Origin: Rhizobium sp. J15
Lineage (GTDB): Bacteria; Pseudomonadota; Alphaproteobacteria; Rhizobiales; Rhizobiaceae
Reading direction: 5' to 3'
Length of the DNA: 64,000 nucleotides
Assembly: GCF_002531825.1 (NCBI RefSeq)
Contig: NZ_NWSX01000001.1
Span: 368,181-432,180, forward strand
In this document: one piece after another, positions 33,963 to 43,069 of the stretch
Layout of the letters: each line of letters begins with the position of its first letter
Numbering within the stretch: the first letter of the stretch is position 1
Translations under genes and position numbers: made by a program
Notes under the pieces: model-generated
Database searches by the model: none
Told to the model about the DNA's origin: nothing
Seen by the model: the letters and a program-made list of their open reading frames with translations, nothing else

Positions 33963-34445
33963 ATGCTGATCCGGCCCGCAGAAAACGACGATCGAAGCGC
34001 CATCTGGAGGATCATCGGCCCGACGATCCGCGCGGGCGAGACCTATGCGCTCGACCGCGATCTCTCGGAAGCCGATGCGCTCGCCTACTGGATGGGGCCG
34101 GACCGCGAGACCTTCGTTGCCGAAGAGGATGGCGCGGTCCTCGGCACCTATTACATCAAGGCCAATCAGGCCGGCGGCGGACGCCATGTCTGCAATTGCG
34201 GCTATATGACCGATCCAGCCGCGAGCGGCCGCGGGATCGCTCGCCGGATGCATGAGCATTCCCTGGAGCATGCCCGCGCCAGCGGCTTTCGCGCCATGCA
34301 GTTCAATTTCGTCGTCAGCAGCAATCGCCGCGCCGTTGAGCTCTGGCAATCGCTCGGCTTCGAGATTGTCGGCCGGCTTCCCGGTGTCTTCCTGCATCCG
34401 GCCGAAGGTTATGTCGATGCGCTGGTGATGTTTCGGACTCTGTAG
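33963..34445 (+). CDS. GNAT-family N-acetyltransferase
   Basis: A 160-residue GNAT enzyme. N-terminal MLIRPAENDDRSAIWRII is a typical opening strand; the acetyl-CoA-binding motif is DPAASGRGIARRMHEHSLEH; the C-terminal motif is NRRAVELWQSLGFEIVGRLP. The substrate is unknown. Its stop codon directly abuts the stop of the convergent caspase-like gene with no base in between. It lies 47 nt downstream of pcaF and may be co-transcribed, but no functional link is evident. Confidence 0.8.
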   Translation: MLIRPAENDDRSAIWRIIGPTIRAGETYALDRDLSEADALAYWMGPDRETFVAEEDGAVLGTYYIKANQAGGGRHVCNCGYMTDPAASGRGIARRMHEHSLEHARASGFRAMQFNFVVSSNRRAVELWQSLGFEIVGRLPGVFLHPAEGYVDALVMFRTL

Positions 34446-36251
34446 CTAGTCGAATTCGATCACGAAGCTATGCGACGAATCCGACGGTCCCATGTCGTCC
34501 CAGCTTTCGACCCGCAATTCCTTCGGATCGCGTTTTCCGGAGCTATGGTTGTAGTACATGCCGAAATCGTCGCCGCGCTTATGTTCGTTTGGCATATCTT
34601 GTAGCCATTTCGTGAACGTCATTGCTTCGCCGGTTACCCAGCGCCAACCCTGTTTGGGTTCTCGGCCGTGTTCGTCCTGGATCAAGCCGATCCATGGCCC
34701 ATTCTTGTATGTGCCGTTCCACGATGCTTCATATTCGGAATCGAACAAGCGCTCGTCCTTGCTGAAGAGCGAGGCGACGAAATCATTTTCCTCTTTCGAG
34801 GTAATCGTCGCTAAATGTCCGCCACAGCGTTTGGCATTGAAGTCCGCCAATTTCCATGTCGTTCCTTGCGAATATATCACCACGTACATATGCCCTAGGA
34901 ACGAGCCGTAGACCTTTTCATGCCATGGATTACAATTGATTGCCTTCCAGACGCGTTCATCTGTTTCCAAGCCGACGAAATCCTTCGGCAGGTATCGCCG
35001 CGCCAAAGGCGATGAATAGAGACCATCCGCCGCGCTGGCGACGCCGATTCCGAGCGCTTGCGCCGTCGGTTCATCGAAGTAGCCGGTATCGGTGAGGTTG
35101 GCGGATTTCTGATAGTCGGTGATCGCCTTACGTGTCTGCGCGCCAAATACGCCGTCGGCATTTCCCGTGCCGAAGCCCTTTGCGGCGAGTGCGCGCTGGA
35201 TTTCGCTTCTCTTCGCCCTATCGAAGATAAGTTCGTTCTCGCGCTGCTCCGGCGTCGGAAACAACAGCGAGGCAACAGCGTTCGGCTGCATCACGGATAA
35301 CATCTGTCGGGCGACGTCGGCCTTTTCGCCGCTGCGGTGCTTCGCAAGAAAAGAGGTCCAGATGCGCGATGTGTTGATCCGCAAGGCCTTCTGAAAATCA
35401 GCTTCGGCCGCCATTGCCTCTGGATCGATCGCCGGTGCGGCGACCGGCGCCTGCTCGGGTTGCTGCAGGGCAGGGGCGAAATAGAATTCGAGCGATAGGG
35501 ACGACAGGATTTGCGGCGATTGCTTGCCGTCTGTCGCCGTTCGGACATCGCGGATCACCCGCTTGAACGCAGTGCCGATTTCAATCCCCGGGCTCGCCAG
35601 ATGGTTCACCAGCGCCGTCGTGAAAGGTGAGCTTTCTCCGCGTCCGTCGGCTGCGACCTGCCCTGGCGCAGCTGCAAAAGCAACCATGGTGCCTGCACTT
35701 TGCGTTTCTATCGGTGCCAGCCCCCGCGTCGCAAGGCTTCTGGTTGTGCCTTCGATCTCTTCGTTGAGGCGATTGGCCAACGGGTTGTTGCGGCAGGCGT
35801 CCAGGAAGACGAGGACGATCTTCGCTTTCCCTTCCATCGCACGCACCATGTCTTCCAGAGCGAGCGTCTCTGCCGCCACGTCGAATTCGCTGGTAAGCCG
35901 GGCGTTGGTGGCGACCAGATAATTTTCGCCGCGAAGCTGCATGCCGTGCCCCGCGTAGTAGAAGAGCGCTACGTCATCCGCGGTGATCTTACGCGAAAAA
36001 CGCGCCACAGCTTCCGCAAGCTGGCTGCGGTTCGCATCGATGACGATGTCCGTGTCAAATCCCAGATTGGATAGAAACGTCCCGAACGCTCGCGCGTCGC
36101 GCGCTGCATTGGGAAGCGTGCCGGCGGCTTCGTATGCCGAGTTGCCGATCACGAGCGCCAGTCGCCGGCCGCCTTCCGCCGCGGTCACGTCCGAAGTCCC
36201 GATCATGCTCAACAGGATCGAGGCCAGGCATGCCAGGCACATTCGCATCAT
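34446..36251 (-). CDS. Secreted caspase-like protein with peptidoglycan-binding and C-type lectin domains
   Basis: A 601-residue multidomain protein. Signal peptide at residues 1-24 (LACLASILLSM, cleaved near VTAAE). Peptidase C14 (metacaspase-like) domain at about 29-260, with catalytic His102 in FYYAGHG and Cys153 in LVFLDACRNNP. Peptidoglycan-binding-like domain at about 345-400 (IQRALAAKGF, GVFGAQTRKAITDYQ). C-type lectin-like domain at about 445-600 (GGHLATITSKEENDFV, WIGLIQDEHGR, GWRWVTGEAMTFTKW). ATGs at 36251 and 36248 are both possible; GGGGGAGGT precedes them. Caspase plus PGBD occurs in rhizobial proteins; the added lectin fold suggests cell-wall or glycan targeting. Function unknown. 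Confidence 0.85.
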   Translation of the reverse strand: MMRMCLACLASILLSMIGTSDVTAAEGGRRLALVIGNSAYEAAGTLPNAARDARAFGTFLSNLGFDTDIVIDANRSQLAEAVARFSRKITADDVALFYYAGHGMQLRGENYLVATNARLTSEFDVAAETLALEDMVRAMEGKAKIVLVFLDACRNNPLANRLNEEIEGTTRSLATRGLAPIETQSAGTMVAFAAAPGQVAADGRGESSPFTTALVNHLASPGIEIGTAFKRVIRDVRTATDGKQSPQILSSLSLEFYFAPALQQPEQAPVAAPAIDPEAMAAEADFQKALRINTSRIWTSFLAKHRSGEKADVARQMLSVMQPNAVASLLFPTPEQRENELIFDRAKRSEIQRALAAKGFGTGNADGVFGAQTRKAITDYQKSANLTDTGYFDEPTAQALGIGVASAADGLYSSPLARRYLPKDFVGLETDERVWKAINCNPWHEKVYGSFLGHMYVVIYSQGTTWKLADFNAKRCGGHLATITSKEENDFVASLFSKDERLFDSEYEASWNGTYKNGPWIGLIQDEHGREPKQGWRWVTGEAMTFTKWLQDMPNEHKRGDDFGMYYNHSSGKRDPKELRVESWDDMGPSDSSHSFVIEFD

Positions 36252-36530
36252 GATTACCTCCCCCAAGGTCGTCACGAGATCAAACGCTTGATGTTGCTTC
36301 GAATTGGTCTCAACTGATAATTGAGCATTACTTTAGCATCGACTTAATATCGAGCAAAGCTGCGCGCGAGACTGCGCCCGCGGGGATGCTAATAAAGAGT
36401 GCGAGGAAAAAGATGCGAGGGCGCTGTCGAAATCGCAGCGGCTCGAACGTCTTTAGATCGCGAGGCGCAGAATGCGGCAGCTTGGCCGCAGGCTTCGCGA
36501 TCACTCTGTCAGCATGGAGGTTAGGAAGCC

Positions 36531-37736
36531 ATGAGTGTTCCCTATCGTTGGGTCATCGTCGCCTTGGGCGCTTTGATGTCGTGCGTTGCCATCGGCACGA
36601 TGTTCTCGCTGGCAATTTTTCAGGAACCGATTGCGACGGCCACCGGCTGGTCGCATGTCGGCATCGCCAGCGCGATGACGCTGAATTTCATCGTCATGGG
36701 TTTCGGCGGCTTCCTCTGGGGCGCGGCAAGCGACCGCTTCGGCCCGCGCCCGGTCGTGCTGATCGGCTCCGTATTGCTCGGCCTGGCGCTGGTACTGGCA
36801 AGCCGCGCCGAGACGCTCATGCAGTTTCAGCTCACCTACGGCATCCTCGTAGGTCTGGCCGCCAGCGCTTTCTTCGCGCCGATGATCGCTGCGACGACGG
36901 CCTGGTTCGATGAGAACCGCGGTCTTGCCGTGTCGCTCGTCTCCGCCGGCATGGGCGTCGCGCCGATGACGATCTCGCCTTTCGCGCGCTGGCTGATCTC
37001 GGCCTATGAATGGCGTCCCGCCATGCTGATCATCGGCATCGCAACCTGGGTGCTGCTCGTGCCCGCCGCTCTGCTCGTCCGGCGTCCGCCCGCCGACGCC
37101 GGCACCGAATTTGCCGCGGAAGGCGCCCGGCCGCAGCTGTCGAAAGTCTTCCGCTCGCCGCAATTCATCGTGCTCGGCCTGACCTTCTTTGCCTGCTGCG
37201 CGGCGCATTCCGGGCCGATCTTCCACATGGTCAGCTATGCGACGATCTGCGGCGTCGCCCCGATGGCGGCCGTCAGCATCTACAGTGTCGAGGGCCTGGC
37301 GGGGCTGGGCGGCCGGCTGCTTTACGGCAGCCTTGCCGACAGGATCGGGGTGAAGCCGGTGCTGGTCGCCGGCCTCACGGTGCAGGCGGCGGCACTTGCG
37401 ACCTATCTCTTCGTCAGCCGCCTTGGCGAATTCTATGCGCTCGCCATCGTCTTCGGCAGCGCTTATGGCGGCGTGATGCCGCTATATGCGGTGCTGGCGC
37501 GGGAATATTTCGGCCAGCGCATCATCGGCACGGTCCTCGGCGCGGCGACGATGCTCTCCAGCCTCGGCATGGCCTTTGGTCCCCTGGCCGGCGGCTGGAT
37601 CTTCGACACCTTCGCCAATTATTCCTGGCTGTTCATCGGCTCCGCCATGGTCGGGCTGGGTGCGGCGGCGATCGCGCTGGCATTCCCGCCTCTTGCCGCG
37701 CGGAAGCCGCAGCCGGCCTTCGGGGTGGCTTCGTGA
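36531..37736 (+). CDS. MFS transporter (oxalate/formate antiporter-like)
   Basis: A 401-residue carrier with 12 predicted membrane helices. The motif between helices 2 and 3 is FLWGAASDRFGPRPVV, the MFS A-motif; a related sequence, RLLYGSLADRIGVKPVLV, opens the second half. The best resemblance is to the OFA family of monocarboxylate carriers, but the substrate cannot be set from sequence. The ATG at 36531 has GGAGG about 15 nt upstream and a second AGGAAG close by. It stands alone, followed by a pair of palindromic repeats. Confidence 0.82.
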   Translation: MSVPYRWVIVALGALMSCVAIGTMFSLAIFQEPIATATGWSHVGIASAMTLNFIVMGFGGFLWGAASDRFGPRPVVLIGSVLLGLALVLASRAETLMQFQLTYGILVGLAASAFFAPMIAATTAWFDENRGLAVSLVSAGMGVAPMTISPFARWLISAYEWRPAMLIIGIATWVLLVPAALLVRRPPADAGTEFAAEGARPQLSKVFRSPQFIVLGLTFFACCAAHSGPIFHMVSYATICGVAPMAAVSIYSVEGLAGLGGRLLYGSLADRIGVKPVLVAGLTVQAAALATYLFVSRLGEFYALAIVFGSAYGGVMPLYAVLAREYFGQRIIGTVLGAATMLSSLGMAFGPLAGGWIFDTFANYSWLFIGSAMVGLGAAAIALAFPPLAARKPQPAFGVAS

Positions 37737-37783
37737 TGGGCCTACGCTGACGCAGAAATCAGCGAGGTTGCTTCTGCAGCTTG

Positions 37784-37820
37784 CCCCTCCCCAACCCCTC
37801 CCCACAAGGGGGAGGGGCTA
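37784..37820. repeat. Palindromic repeat, left copy of a 37-bp inverted pair
   Basis: CCCCTCCCCAACCCCTCCCC followed by ACAA, GGGGGAGGGG and CTA. Its inner part folds as CCCCTCCCC/GGGGAGGGG. An exact reverse complement lies at 37920-37956. Such C-rich palindromes are scattered between rhizobial genes. It is 47 nt after the MFS gene and may act as a transcript end. Confidence 0.75.
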
Positions 37821-37919
37821 ACGTGCCGCACCGCCTGACGTAGCCCTCAGTCGTGTCAATTCGTCGAACGGTGACAGCGGGCAAGAGCTATCTATTGGTC
37901 ACCGTCGGTTGCCGCAGCC

Positions 37920-37956
37920 TAGCCCCTCCCCCTTGTGGGGAGGGGTTGGGGAGGGG
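37920..37956. repeat. Palindromic repeat, right copy of a 37-bp inverted pair
   Basis: The perfect reverse complement of 37784-37820, separated by 99 bp. The two copies could form one long cruciform or two separate hairpins. The 99 bp between them contains no gene. Confidence 0.75.
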
Positions 37957-38103
37957 TTTTCAACGGATCCGAATGACCAGCCATGGCATTCCCCTGACGC
38001 AATTCTCGCCTTTTCGTGCATTGCCCTTCTCGGATTTCGCCTGATAGACTTCCCCGGTCTGTTTCATCACCTATGTCCGTGATTTTGGGAGGCTATCTTA
38101 GCC

Positions 38104-38898
38104 ATGGCAGAACTTGCTCAATTGCTCGCATCCATCAAACTGCCGGATCTCGCCGGCAAGGCCGTGCTGATCACCGGCGCCTCGACCGGCATCGGGGCGG
38201 CGCTTGCCCGTGCCTTTGCGGCGCAGGGCGCCAAGGTCGGCGTGCATTACAATGCCAGCCGCGAGCCGGCGGAGAAACTCGGCGAGGAGATCCGGGCTGC
38301 CGGCGGCACGGTGCATCTGATCCAGGGCGACGTGGCGAGGGAAGGCGAGACCGAGCGGGTGGTGGAGGAGACGGCCAAGACTTTCGGCCATCTCGACGGG
38401 CTCATCAACAATGCCGGCGGCATGCTCGGGCGCAAGCCGACCTCGGAATATACCGACGAACATTATGCAGCGGTCATGGACCTCAACGCCCGCTCGGTGC
38501 TGGCGGCCACACGCGCGGCGCATCCCTGGCTCAAGAAGCAGGGCGGCTTCATCATCAACACCACCTCGATCGCCGCGCGCAACGGCGGCGGCAACGGCGC
38601 GATCCTCTATGCTGCCTCCAAGGGCTTCGTCTCGACGATCACGCGCGGCCATGCCAAGGAGTTCGTCGCCGACAGGATACGCGTCAATGCGGTGGCGCCC
38701 GGTGTCATCGCCACGCCCTTCCACGAACGCTATACCAATGACGAGCAGATGGAATTGCAGCGCAAGTCGATCCCGATGGGTTTCGTTGGCACGTCGGAGG
38801 ATTGCGTCGGCGCCTATCTCTTCCTCGCCTCGCCGACACTGTCTGGCTACATCACCGGCCAGATCATCGAGGTCAATGGCGGCCAGCTGATGCCGTAA
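38104..38898 (+). CDS. Short-chain dehydrogenase/reductase
   Basis: A 264-residue SDR oxidoreductase. Cofactor motif LITGASTGIGAALARAFAAQ, NNAGG at the usual place, catalytic Ser in NTTSIAARNGG and YAASKGF with Tyr and Lys. The C-terminal SPTLSGYITGQIIEVNGGQ is typical of the classical type. The residue after the second beta strand (GVHYNASR) suggests NADP(H) preference. The substrate is unknown. It stands alone between the palindromic repeats and the debranching-enzyme gene. Confidence 0.85.
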   Translation: MAELAQLLASIKLPDLAGKAVLITGASTGIGAALARAFAAQGAKVGVHYNASREPAEKLGEEIRAAGGTVHLIQGDVAREGETERVVEETAKTFGHLDGLINNAGGMLGRKPTSEYTDEHYAAVMDLNARSVLAATRAAHPWLKKQGGFIINTTSIAARNGGGNGAILYAASKGFVSTITRGHAKEFVADRIRVNAVAPGVIATPFHERYTNDEQMELQRKSIPMGFVGTSEDCVGAYLFLASPTLSGYITGQIIEVNGGQLMP

Positions 38899-39000
38899 GC
38901 CGTTCTTTCCGGAGACGCTTTGCTTCCTTCTGCTTCGCAAGAGGGAACTTTCGAACCGCCTTCACGTTTCCTGCTTGGTCTTATCTTCAAGCGGGGCGCC

Positions 39001-41157
39001 ATGAGCTTCTCATTTTCGGAACTCGACTTCCTCAAACCGGAACTCGGGGCGGAATATATTGGTTCAGGTACCCATTTCGCCGTTTTCTCGGCCCATGCGG
39101 AACAGATAGAGCTTTGTCTTTTCTCGCCTGACGGGAGGGAAGAGATCGCCCGGCTGCCGCTGCCGAAGCGCGAGGGCGACATCTGGTCGGGCTATATCGC
39201 CGGCGTCGGTCCCGGCACGGTCTACGGCTATCGCGCCCATGGCCCCTATGATCCGCCGGCCGGCCATCGCTTCAATGCGAACAAGCTCCTGCTCGATCCC
39301 TATGCCAAACAGGTAACGGGCGATCTGAAATGGGACGACGCGCTTTTCGGTTATCGGATCGGCGAAGACGATCTCTCCTTCGACGAGCGCGACAGCGCCC
39401 CCTTCATGGTCAAGAGCGTCGTCCAGGATCCGGATTTCGACTGGGCGGGTGAAGAGGCGATCCGCCGCCCCTGGCCCGACACCGTCATCTACGAGGCGCA
39501 TGTCCGCGGCCTGACGATGACCCATCCGAAAGTGCCAGACCGGCTGCGCGGCACCTTTCTCGGCATGTGCAGCGACCCGATCATCGATCATCTCCTGAAG
39601 CTCGGCATCTCGGCGATCGAGCTTCTGCCGATCCAATATTTCCTCGACGATCGTTATCTCCTGGAAAAGAATCTGAGCAACTATTGGGGCTATCAGACGC
39701 TCGGCTTCTTCGCGCCGCAATCGCGCTACATGTCCAGCGACAAGATCACCGAGATCAAGACCATGGTGAAGCGGTTCCATGCCGCCGGCATCGAGGTCAT
39801 CATGGACGTTGTCTACAACCACACCGCCGAAGGCAGCGAGAAAGGGCCGACGCTCTCCTTCCGCGGGCTCGACAATGCGAGCTATTACATCCTTTCTCCC
39901 GACGATCCGCGCCACACCTTCGATACGACGGGCACCGGCAATACGCTGAATGTCGCAAATCCGATGGTCATGCGCATGGTGCTCGACAGCCTGCGTTACT
40001 GGGTCGGCGTCATGCATATCGACGGTTTCCGCTTCGATCTCGCCAGCACGCTCGGGCGGCAGGATCTGGAGTTCGACCGTCAGGGTCTGTTCTTCGGCGC
40101 CATCCGCCAGGATCCGATCCTTGCCGGGGTCAAGCTGATCGCCGAACCCTGGGATATCGGTGAGGGCGGCTATCAGGTCGGTGGTTTCCCGCATCCTTTC
40201 CGCGAGTGGAACGACAAGTTCCGGGACGACGTGCGCCGTTTCTGGAAGGGCGATGGCGGCATGGTGTCGGAGCTGGCTGCGCGCATCACCGGCTCGGCGT
40301 TGCAGTTCAACCATTCGGATCGGGGCGCGACCTCCTCGATCAATCTCCTCTCGGCCCATGACGGCTTCACGCTGATGGACACGGTCTCCTTCGACGGCAA
40401 GCACAACGAGGCGAACGGCGAGGACAACAGGGACGGCCATTCGGACAATCATTCCGACAATATGGGCGCCGAAGGCGCGACGGATAATGCCGATATCAAC
40501 GCGGCCCGGGCACGCCGGCGACGCAACATGATGGCGACGCTGATGCTGTCGCAGGGCGTGCCGATGATCCTTGCCGGCGACGAACTCGGCAACAGCCAGG
40601 GCGGCAACAACAATGCCTATTGCCAGGACAACGAGATCGGCTGGACGGGCTGGGAAGGGCTCGATGATCCCTTCCTCGATTTTTGCCGGCAGGCCGTTGC
40701 TTTCCGCAAGGCTCACCCCGTGCTGCGGCAGGAGCGTTTCCTGACGGGCGAAACCAGCGATGACGGCCGCATCGAGATTGCCTGGTACAAGCCGGACGGC
40801 AGTTTCATGGATGACGGCGCCTGGAACGACGACGAATTGCGCGTGATCGGCGTCTATGTCTCGAAGAGCGTGCATGCGCCGGATACCGAGACGATGGACG
40901 ATCTCTTTCTCGTCTTCAATGCCGGCGGTGACTGCGAGGTCTACCTGCCTGTCGTGAACGGCCTGACGCAATGGTCGCGGGTGCTCGACACCGGCGCGGA
41001 AACCGGCGCTTTCGACGTGCATGATCAGGCCAACCCCGTGATGGTCTACACCCAGAGCGCGGCGGTCTTTGCGCCGACAGGTCAGACCCAGCCGCCGGAG
41101 GGCGCGACCAAGGCCCAGCGCCGCCGCTGGTTCCAGTTCGGGCGCCGCAGCAAATAG
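39001..41157 (+). CDS. glgX: Glycogen debranching enzyme
   Basis: A 718-residue GH13 enzyme of the GlgX/isoamylase group, which cleaves alpha-1,6 branches of phosphorylase-trimmed glycogen. An N-terminal CBM48-like domain (GTHFAVFSAHAEQIELCLF) is followed by the TIM barrel: VIMDVVYNHTAEG, IDGFRFDLAS with the nucleophile Asp, LIAEPWDIG with the acid/base Glu, and LLSAHDGFTLMD with the third acid. The ATG at 39001 is chosen; the frame is open upstream to 38920 without a good start. It is not next to other glg genes, so it may be a second copy beside one in the main glycogen cluster. Confidence 0.9.
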   Translation: MSFSFSELDFLKPELGAEYIGSGTHFAVFSAHAEQIELCLFSPDGREEIARLPLPKREGDIWSGYIAGVGPGTVYGYRAHGPYDPPAGHRFNANKLLLDPYAKQVTGDLKWDDALFGYRIGEDDLSFDERDSAPFMVKSVVQDPDFDWAGEEAIRRPWPDTVIYEAHVRGLTMTHPKVPDRLRGTFLGMCSDPIIDHLLKLGISAIELLPIQYFLDDRYLLEKNLSNYWGYQTLGFFAPQSRYMSSDKITEIKTMVKRFHAAGIEVIMDVVYNHTAEGSEKGPTLSFRGLDNASYYILSPDDPRHTFDTTGTGNTLNVANPMVMRMVLDSLRYWVGVMHIDGFRFDLASTLGRQDLEFDRQGLFFGAIRQDPILAGVKLIAEPWDIGEGGYQVGGFPHPFREWNDKFRDDVRRFWKGDGGMVSELAARITGSALQFNHSDRGATSSINLLSAHDGFTLMDTVSFDGKHNEANGEDNRDGHSDNHSDNMGAEGATDNADINAARARRRRNMMATLMLSQGVPMILAGDELGNSQGGNNNAYCQDNEIGWTGWEGLDDPFLDFCRQAVAFRKAHPVLRQERFLTGETSDDGRIEIAWYKPDGSFMDDGAWNDDELRVIGVYVSKSVHAPDTETMDDLFLVFNAGGDCEVYLPVVNGLTQWSRVLDTGAETGAFDVHDQANPVMVYTQSAAVFAPTGQTQPPEGATKAQRRRWFQFGRRSK

Positions 41158-41172
41158 CAGGTCGCATAGAGC

Positions 41173-42180
41173 ATGAATGCCGAAGCCATTACCGAACTTG
41201 GCCTTGTCTATGTCAGCGATACCGAACCTGGCATTCGGAGGCGAAGGAAGGGCAAGGGGTTCAGCTATGTGATGCCTGACGGCACCACGGTCACCGACGA
41301 ATTGCAGCGGGCACGCATCAGCTCGCTCGGCCTGCCGCCGGCCTATGAGAATGTCTGGATCTGCCTTGACGAGAATGGCCATCTGCAGGCGACGGGTTTC
41401 GACTCGCGCGGGCGCAAGCAGTATCGCTATCACAAGGAATGGCAATCCTTCCGCAGTGCCGGAAAATTCCACCAGCTGATCGAGTTCGGCCGGGCTCTGC
41501 CGAAGATACGCCGCACGGTGTTGCGTCACCTCGATACCGGCACGGAGGACATAAACGGTGTGCTCGCGGCTTTGACGACGCTGCTTGACGAAGCGCACTT
41601 ACGCGTCGGCAACCAGGCCTATGTCAGGGAAAACGGCACCTATGGCGCCACGACGCTACTCAAGCGCCACCTGAAGATCGTCGACGGGCAGATCGAGCTG
41701 AAATTCCGGGCCAAGGGAGGCAAGCGCGTCCAGCGCAGCCTCAGGCATCCCAGGCTGCAGAAGATCCTTGAGGAAATAGCGGATCTGCCCGGCCGCCAGC
41801 TCTTCGTCTGGAAGGATGAAAGCGGCGCGCTGAAGCCGGTCGATTCCGGTCGGTTGAATGCCTATCTCGCCGAAATATCGGGCATTCCCATTTCGGCGAA
41901 GACCTTCCGTACCTGGGCCGGATCGCTTGCGGCCTTCGGCGTGGCGCGCGAGAGGATCATCGGCGGCGGCCGGCCGACGGTGAAGGAAATGTCGGAGGCG
42001 GCGGCCGAAACGCTGCACAACACGCCGGCGATCTCGCGCTCGAGTTACATCCACCCGTCGATCGTCGCGCTTGCCGGAAACGATCATCCGCTGATCGAGA
42101 GCGGCAACGAGCCATTGCGCGGCTTGCGCGCGGAGGAAAACAGGCTACTTGATTTCCTGACACGCGAGATCGAAGGATGA
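41173..42180 (+). CDS. DNA topoisomerase IB (poxvirus/bacterial type)
   Basis: A 335-residue type IB topoisomerase, which relaxes supercoils through a 3'-phosphotyrosyl intermediate. Active-site Tyr292 is in SRSSYIHPSI. Other catalytic positions fit LRVGNQAY (Arg about 144), KFRAKGGKRVQ (Lys) and AKTFRTWAGSLAAF (Arg about 246). The N-terminal GFSYVMPDGT and GRKQYRYHKEW segments are typical of the bacterial branch. Its stop overlaps the start of a LigD-type polymerase gene (ATGA), so both are co-translated, pointing to a shared role in DNA end or strand repair. Confidence 0.92.
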   Translation: MNAEAITELGLVYVSDTEPGIRRRRKGKGFSYVMPDGTTVTDELQRARISSLGLPPAYENVWICLDENGHLQATGFDSRGRKQYRYHKEWQSFRSAGKFHQLIEFGRALPKIRRTVLRHLDTGTEDINGVLAALTTLLDEAHLRVGNQAYVRENGTYGATTLLKRHLKIVDGQIELKFRAKGGKRVQRSLRHPRLQKILEEIADLPGRQLFVWKDESGALKPVDSGRLNAYLAEISGIPISAKTFRTWAGSLAAFGVARERIIGGGRPTVKEMSEAAAETLHNTPAISRSSYIHPSIVALAGNDHPLIESGNEPLRGLRAEENRLLDFLTREIEG

Positions 42181-43055
42181 GCCCGAGCAATTCGCCCAGA
42201 TCAGATGTATCGCTGACCCATCCCGACCGGCTTTACTGGCCGGACGAGGGCGTGACCAAGCAGGGGCTGGCGGATTATTACGCCGCGGTCTGGCGCTTCA
42301 TGGCGCCCTATGTGGTCAATCGGCCCCTGGCGCTGCTGCGCCTGCCGGACGGGATAAAGAGCCGCCAGCGGTTTTTCCAGAAACATGCCTGGAAAGGCAT
42401 GAACCCGCATATCGAGGAGATCGCCGATCCGCAGGATGCAGACGGCGAAAAGCTGCTGCGCATTACCGATTTCGACGGGCTTGTAGCGCTGGTGCAATCG
42501 GCCGCCCTCGAAATCCATCCCTGGGGTACGACAACAGGCAATTGGGAACGACCCGACATGATCACCATGGACCTCGACCCCGGCGAGGACGTCGCCTGGA
42601 GCGCGGTGATATCTGCGGCGCTTGACGTGAAGGCGCGGCTGGAAGCCCGCGGCCTTGCGGCTTTCGTCAAGACGTCAGGCGGCAAGGGCCTGCACGTGGT
42701 GGCGCCGCTTGCGCCGAGGGCCGGCTGGGCCGCGGTGAAGGATTTTGCCCATTCGCTTGCCGAAAGCATGTCGGCCGACGCGCCGGAGAAATATCTGGCC
42801 ACCGCGACCAAAGCAAAACGCGGCGGGCATATCTATATCGATTATCTCCGCAACGGCCGCGGCAACACCGCCGTCGCTGCCTATTCGACGCGGGCGCGGC
42901 CGGGGGCGCCGGTTTCGATGCCGCTCGATTGGGAGGAGTTGAGTGGCGTGAGCGGTCCGGCTGCTTTCACGCTCGCCAACGTGCCGCAGCGATTGGAGAC
43001 ACGGCCGAAGGACCCCTGGGGCGATTTCTTCGCGGCCGCGGTGCCGCTCGAATGA
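42177..43055 (+). CDS. Stand-alone LigD-type DNA polymerase/primase domain
   Basis: A 292-residue protein equivalent to the polymerase domain of LigD, the bacterial end-joining enzyme, without the ligase and nuclease domains. The catalytic metal-binding Asp pair is in ITMDLDPGEDVAW; FVKTSGGKGLHVVAPL is the nucleotide-binding part; IYIDYLRNGRGNTAVAAYS is the conserved C-terminal motif. Rhizobia carry several LigD-like proteins, some as separate domains. It could fill ends during Ku-dependent repair, but no Ku gene lies in this window. The start ATG overlaps the topoisomerase stop by 4 nt. Confidence 0.9.
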   Translation: MSPSNSPRSDVSLTHPDRLYWPDEGVTKQGLADYYAAVWRFMAPYVVNRPLALLRLPDGIKSRQRFFQKHAWKGMNPHIEEIADPQDADGEKLLRITDFDGLVALVQSAALEIHPWGTTTGNWERPDMITMDLDPGEDVAWSAVISAALDVKARLEARGLAAFVKTSGGKGLHVVAPLAPRAGWAAVKDFAHSLAESMSADAPEKYLATATKAKRGGHIYIDYLRNGRGNTAVAAYSTRARPGAPVSMPLDWEELSGVSGPAAFTLANVPQRLETRPKDPWGDFFAAAVPLE

Positions 43056-43069
43056 GGCTTCACCTCATT
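43051..43069. terminator. Small hairpin spanning two convergent stop codons
   Basis: AATGAGG (43051-43057), CTTCA loop, CCTCATT (43063-43069). The stem holds the TGA of the polymerase gene on the plus strand and the TGA of the GST gene on the minus strand. Weak stem and no T-run, so termination is uncertain. Confidence 0.35.

Noticed and set aside
39064..41598. Open frame of about 840 codons on the minus strand
   Set aside because: Antisense shadow of glgX and the start of the topoisomerase gene.
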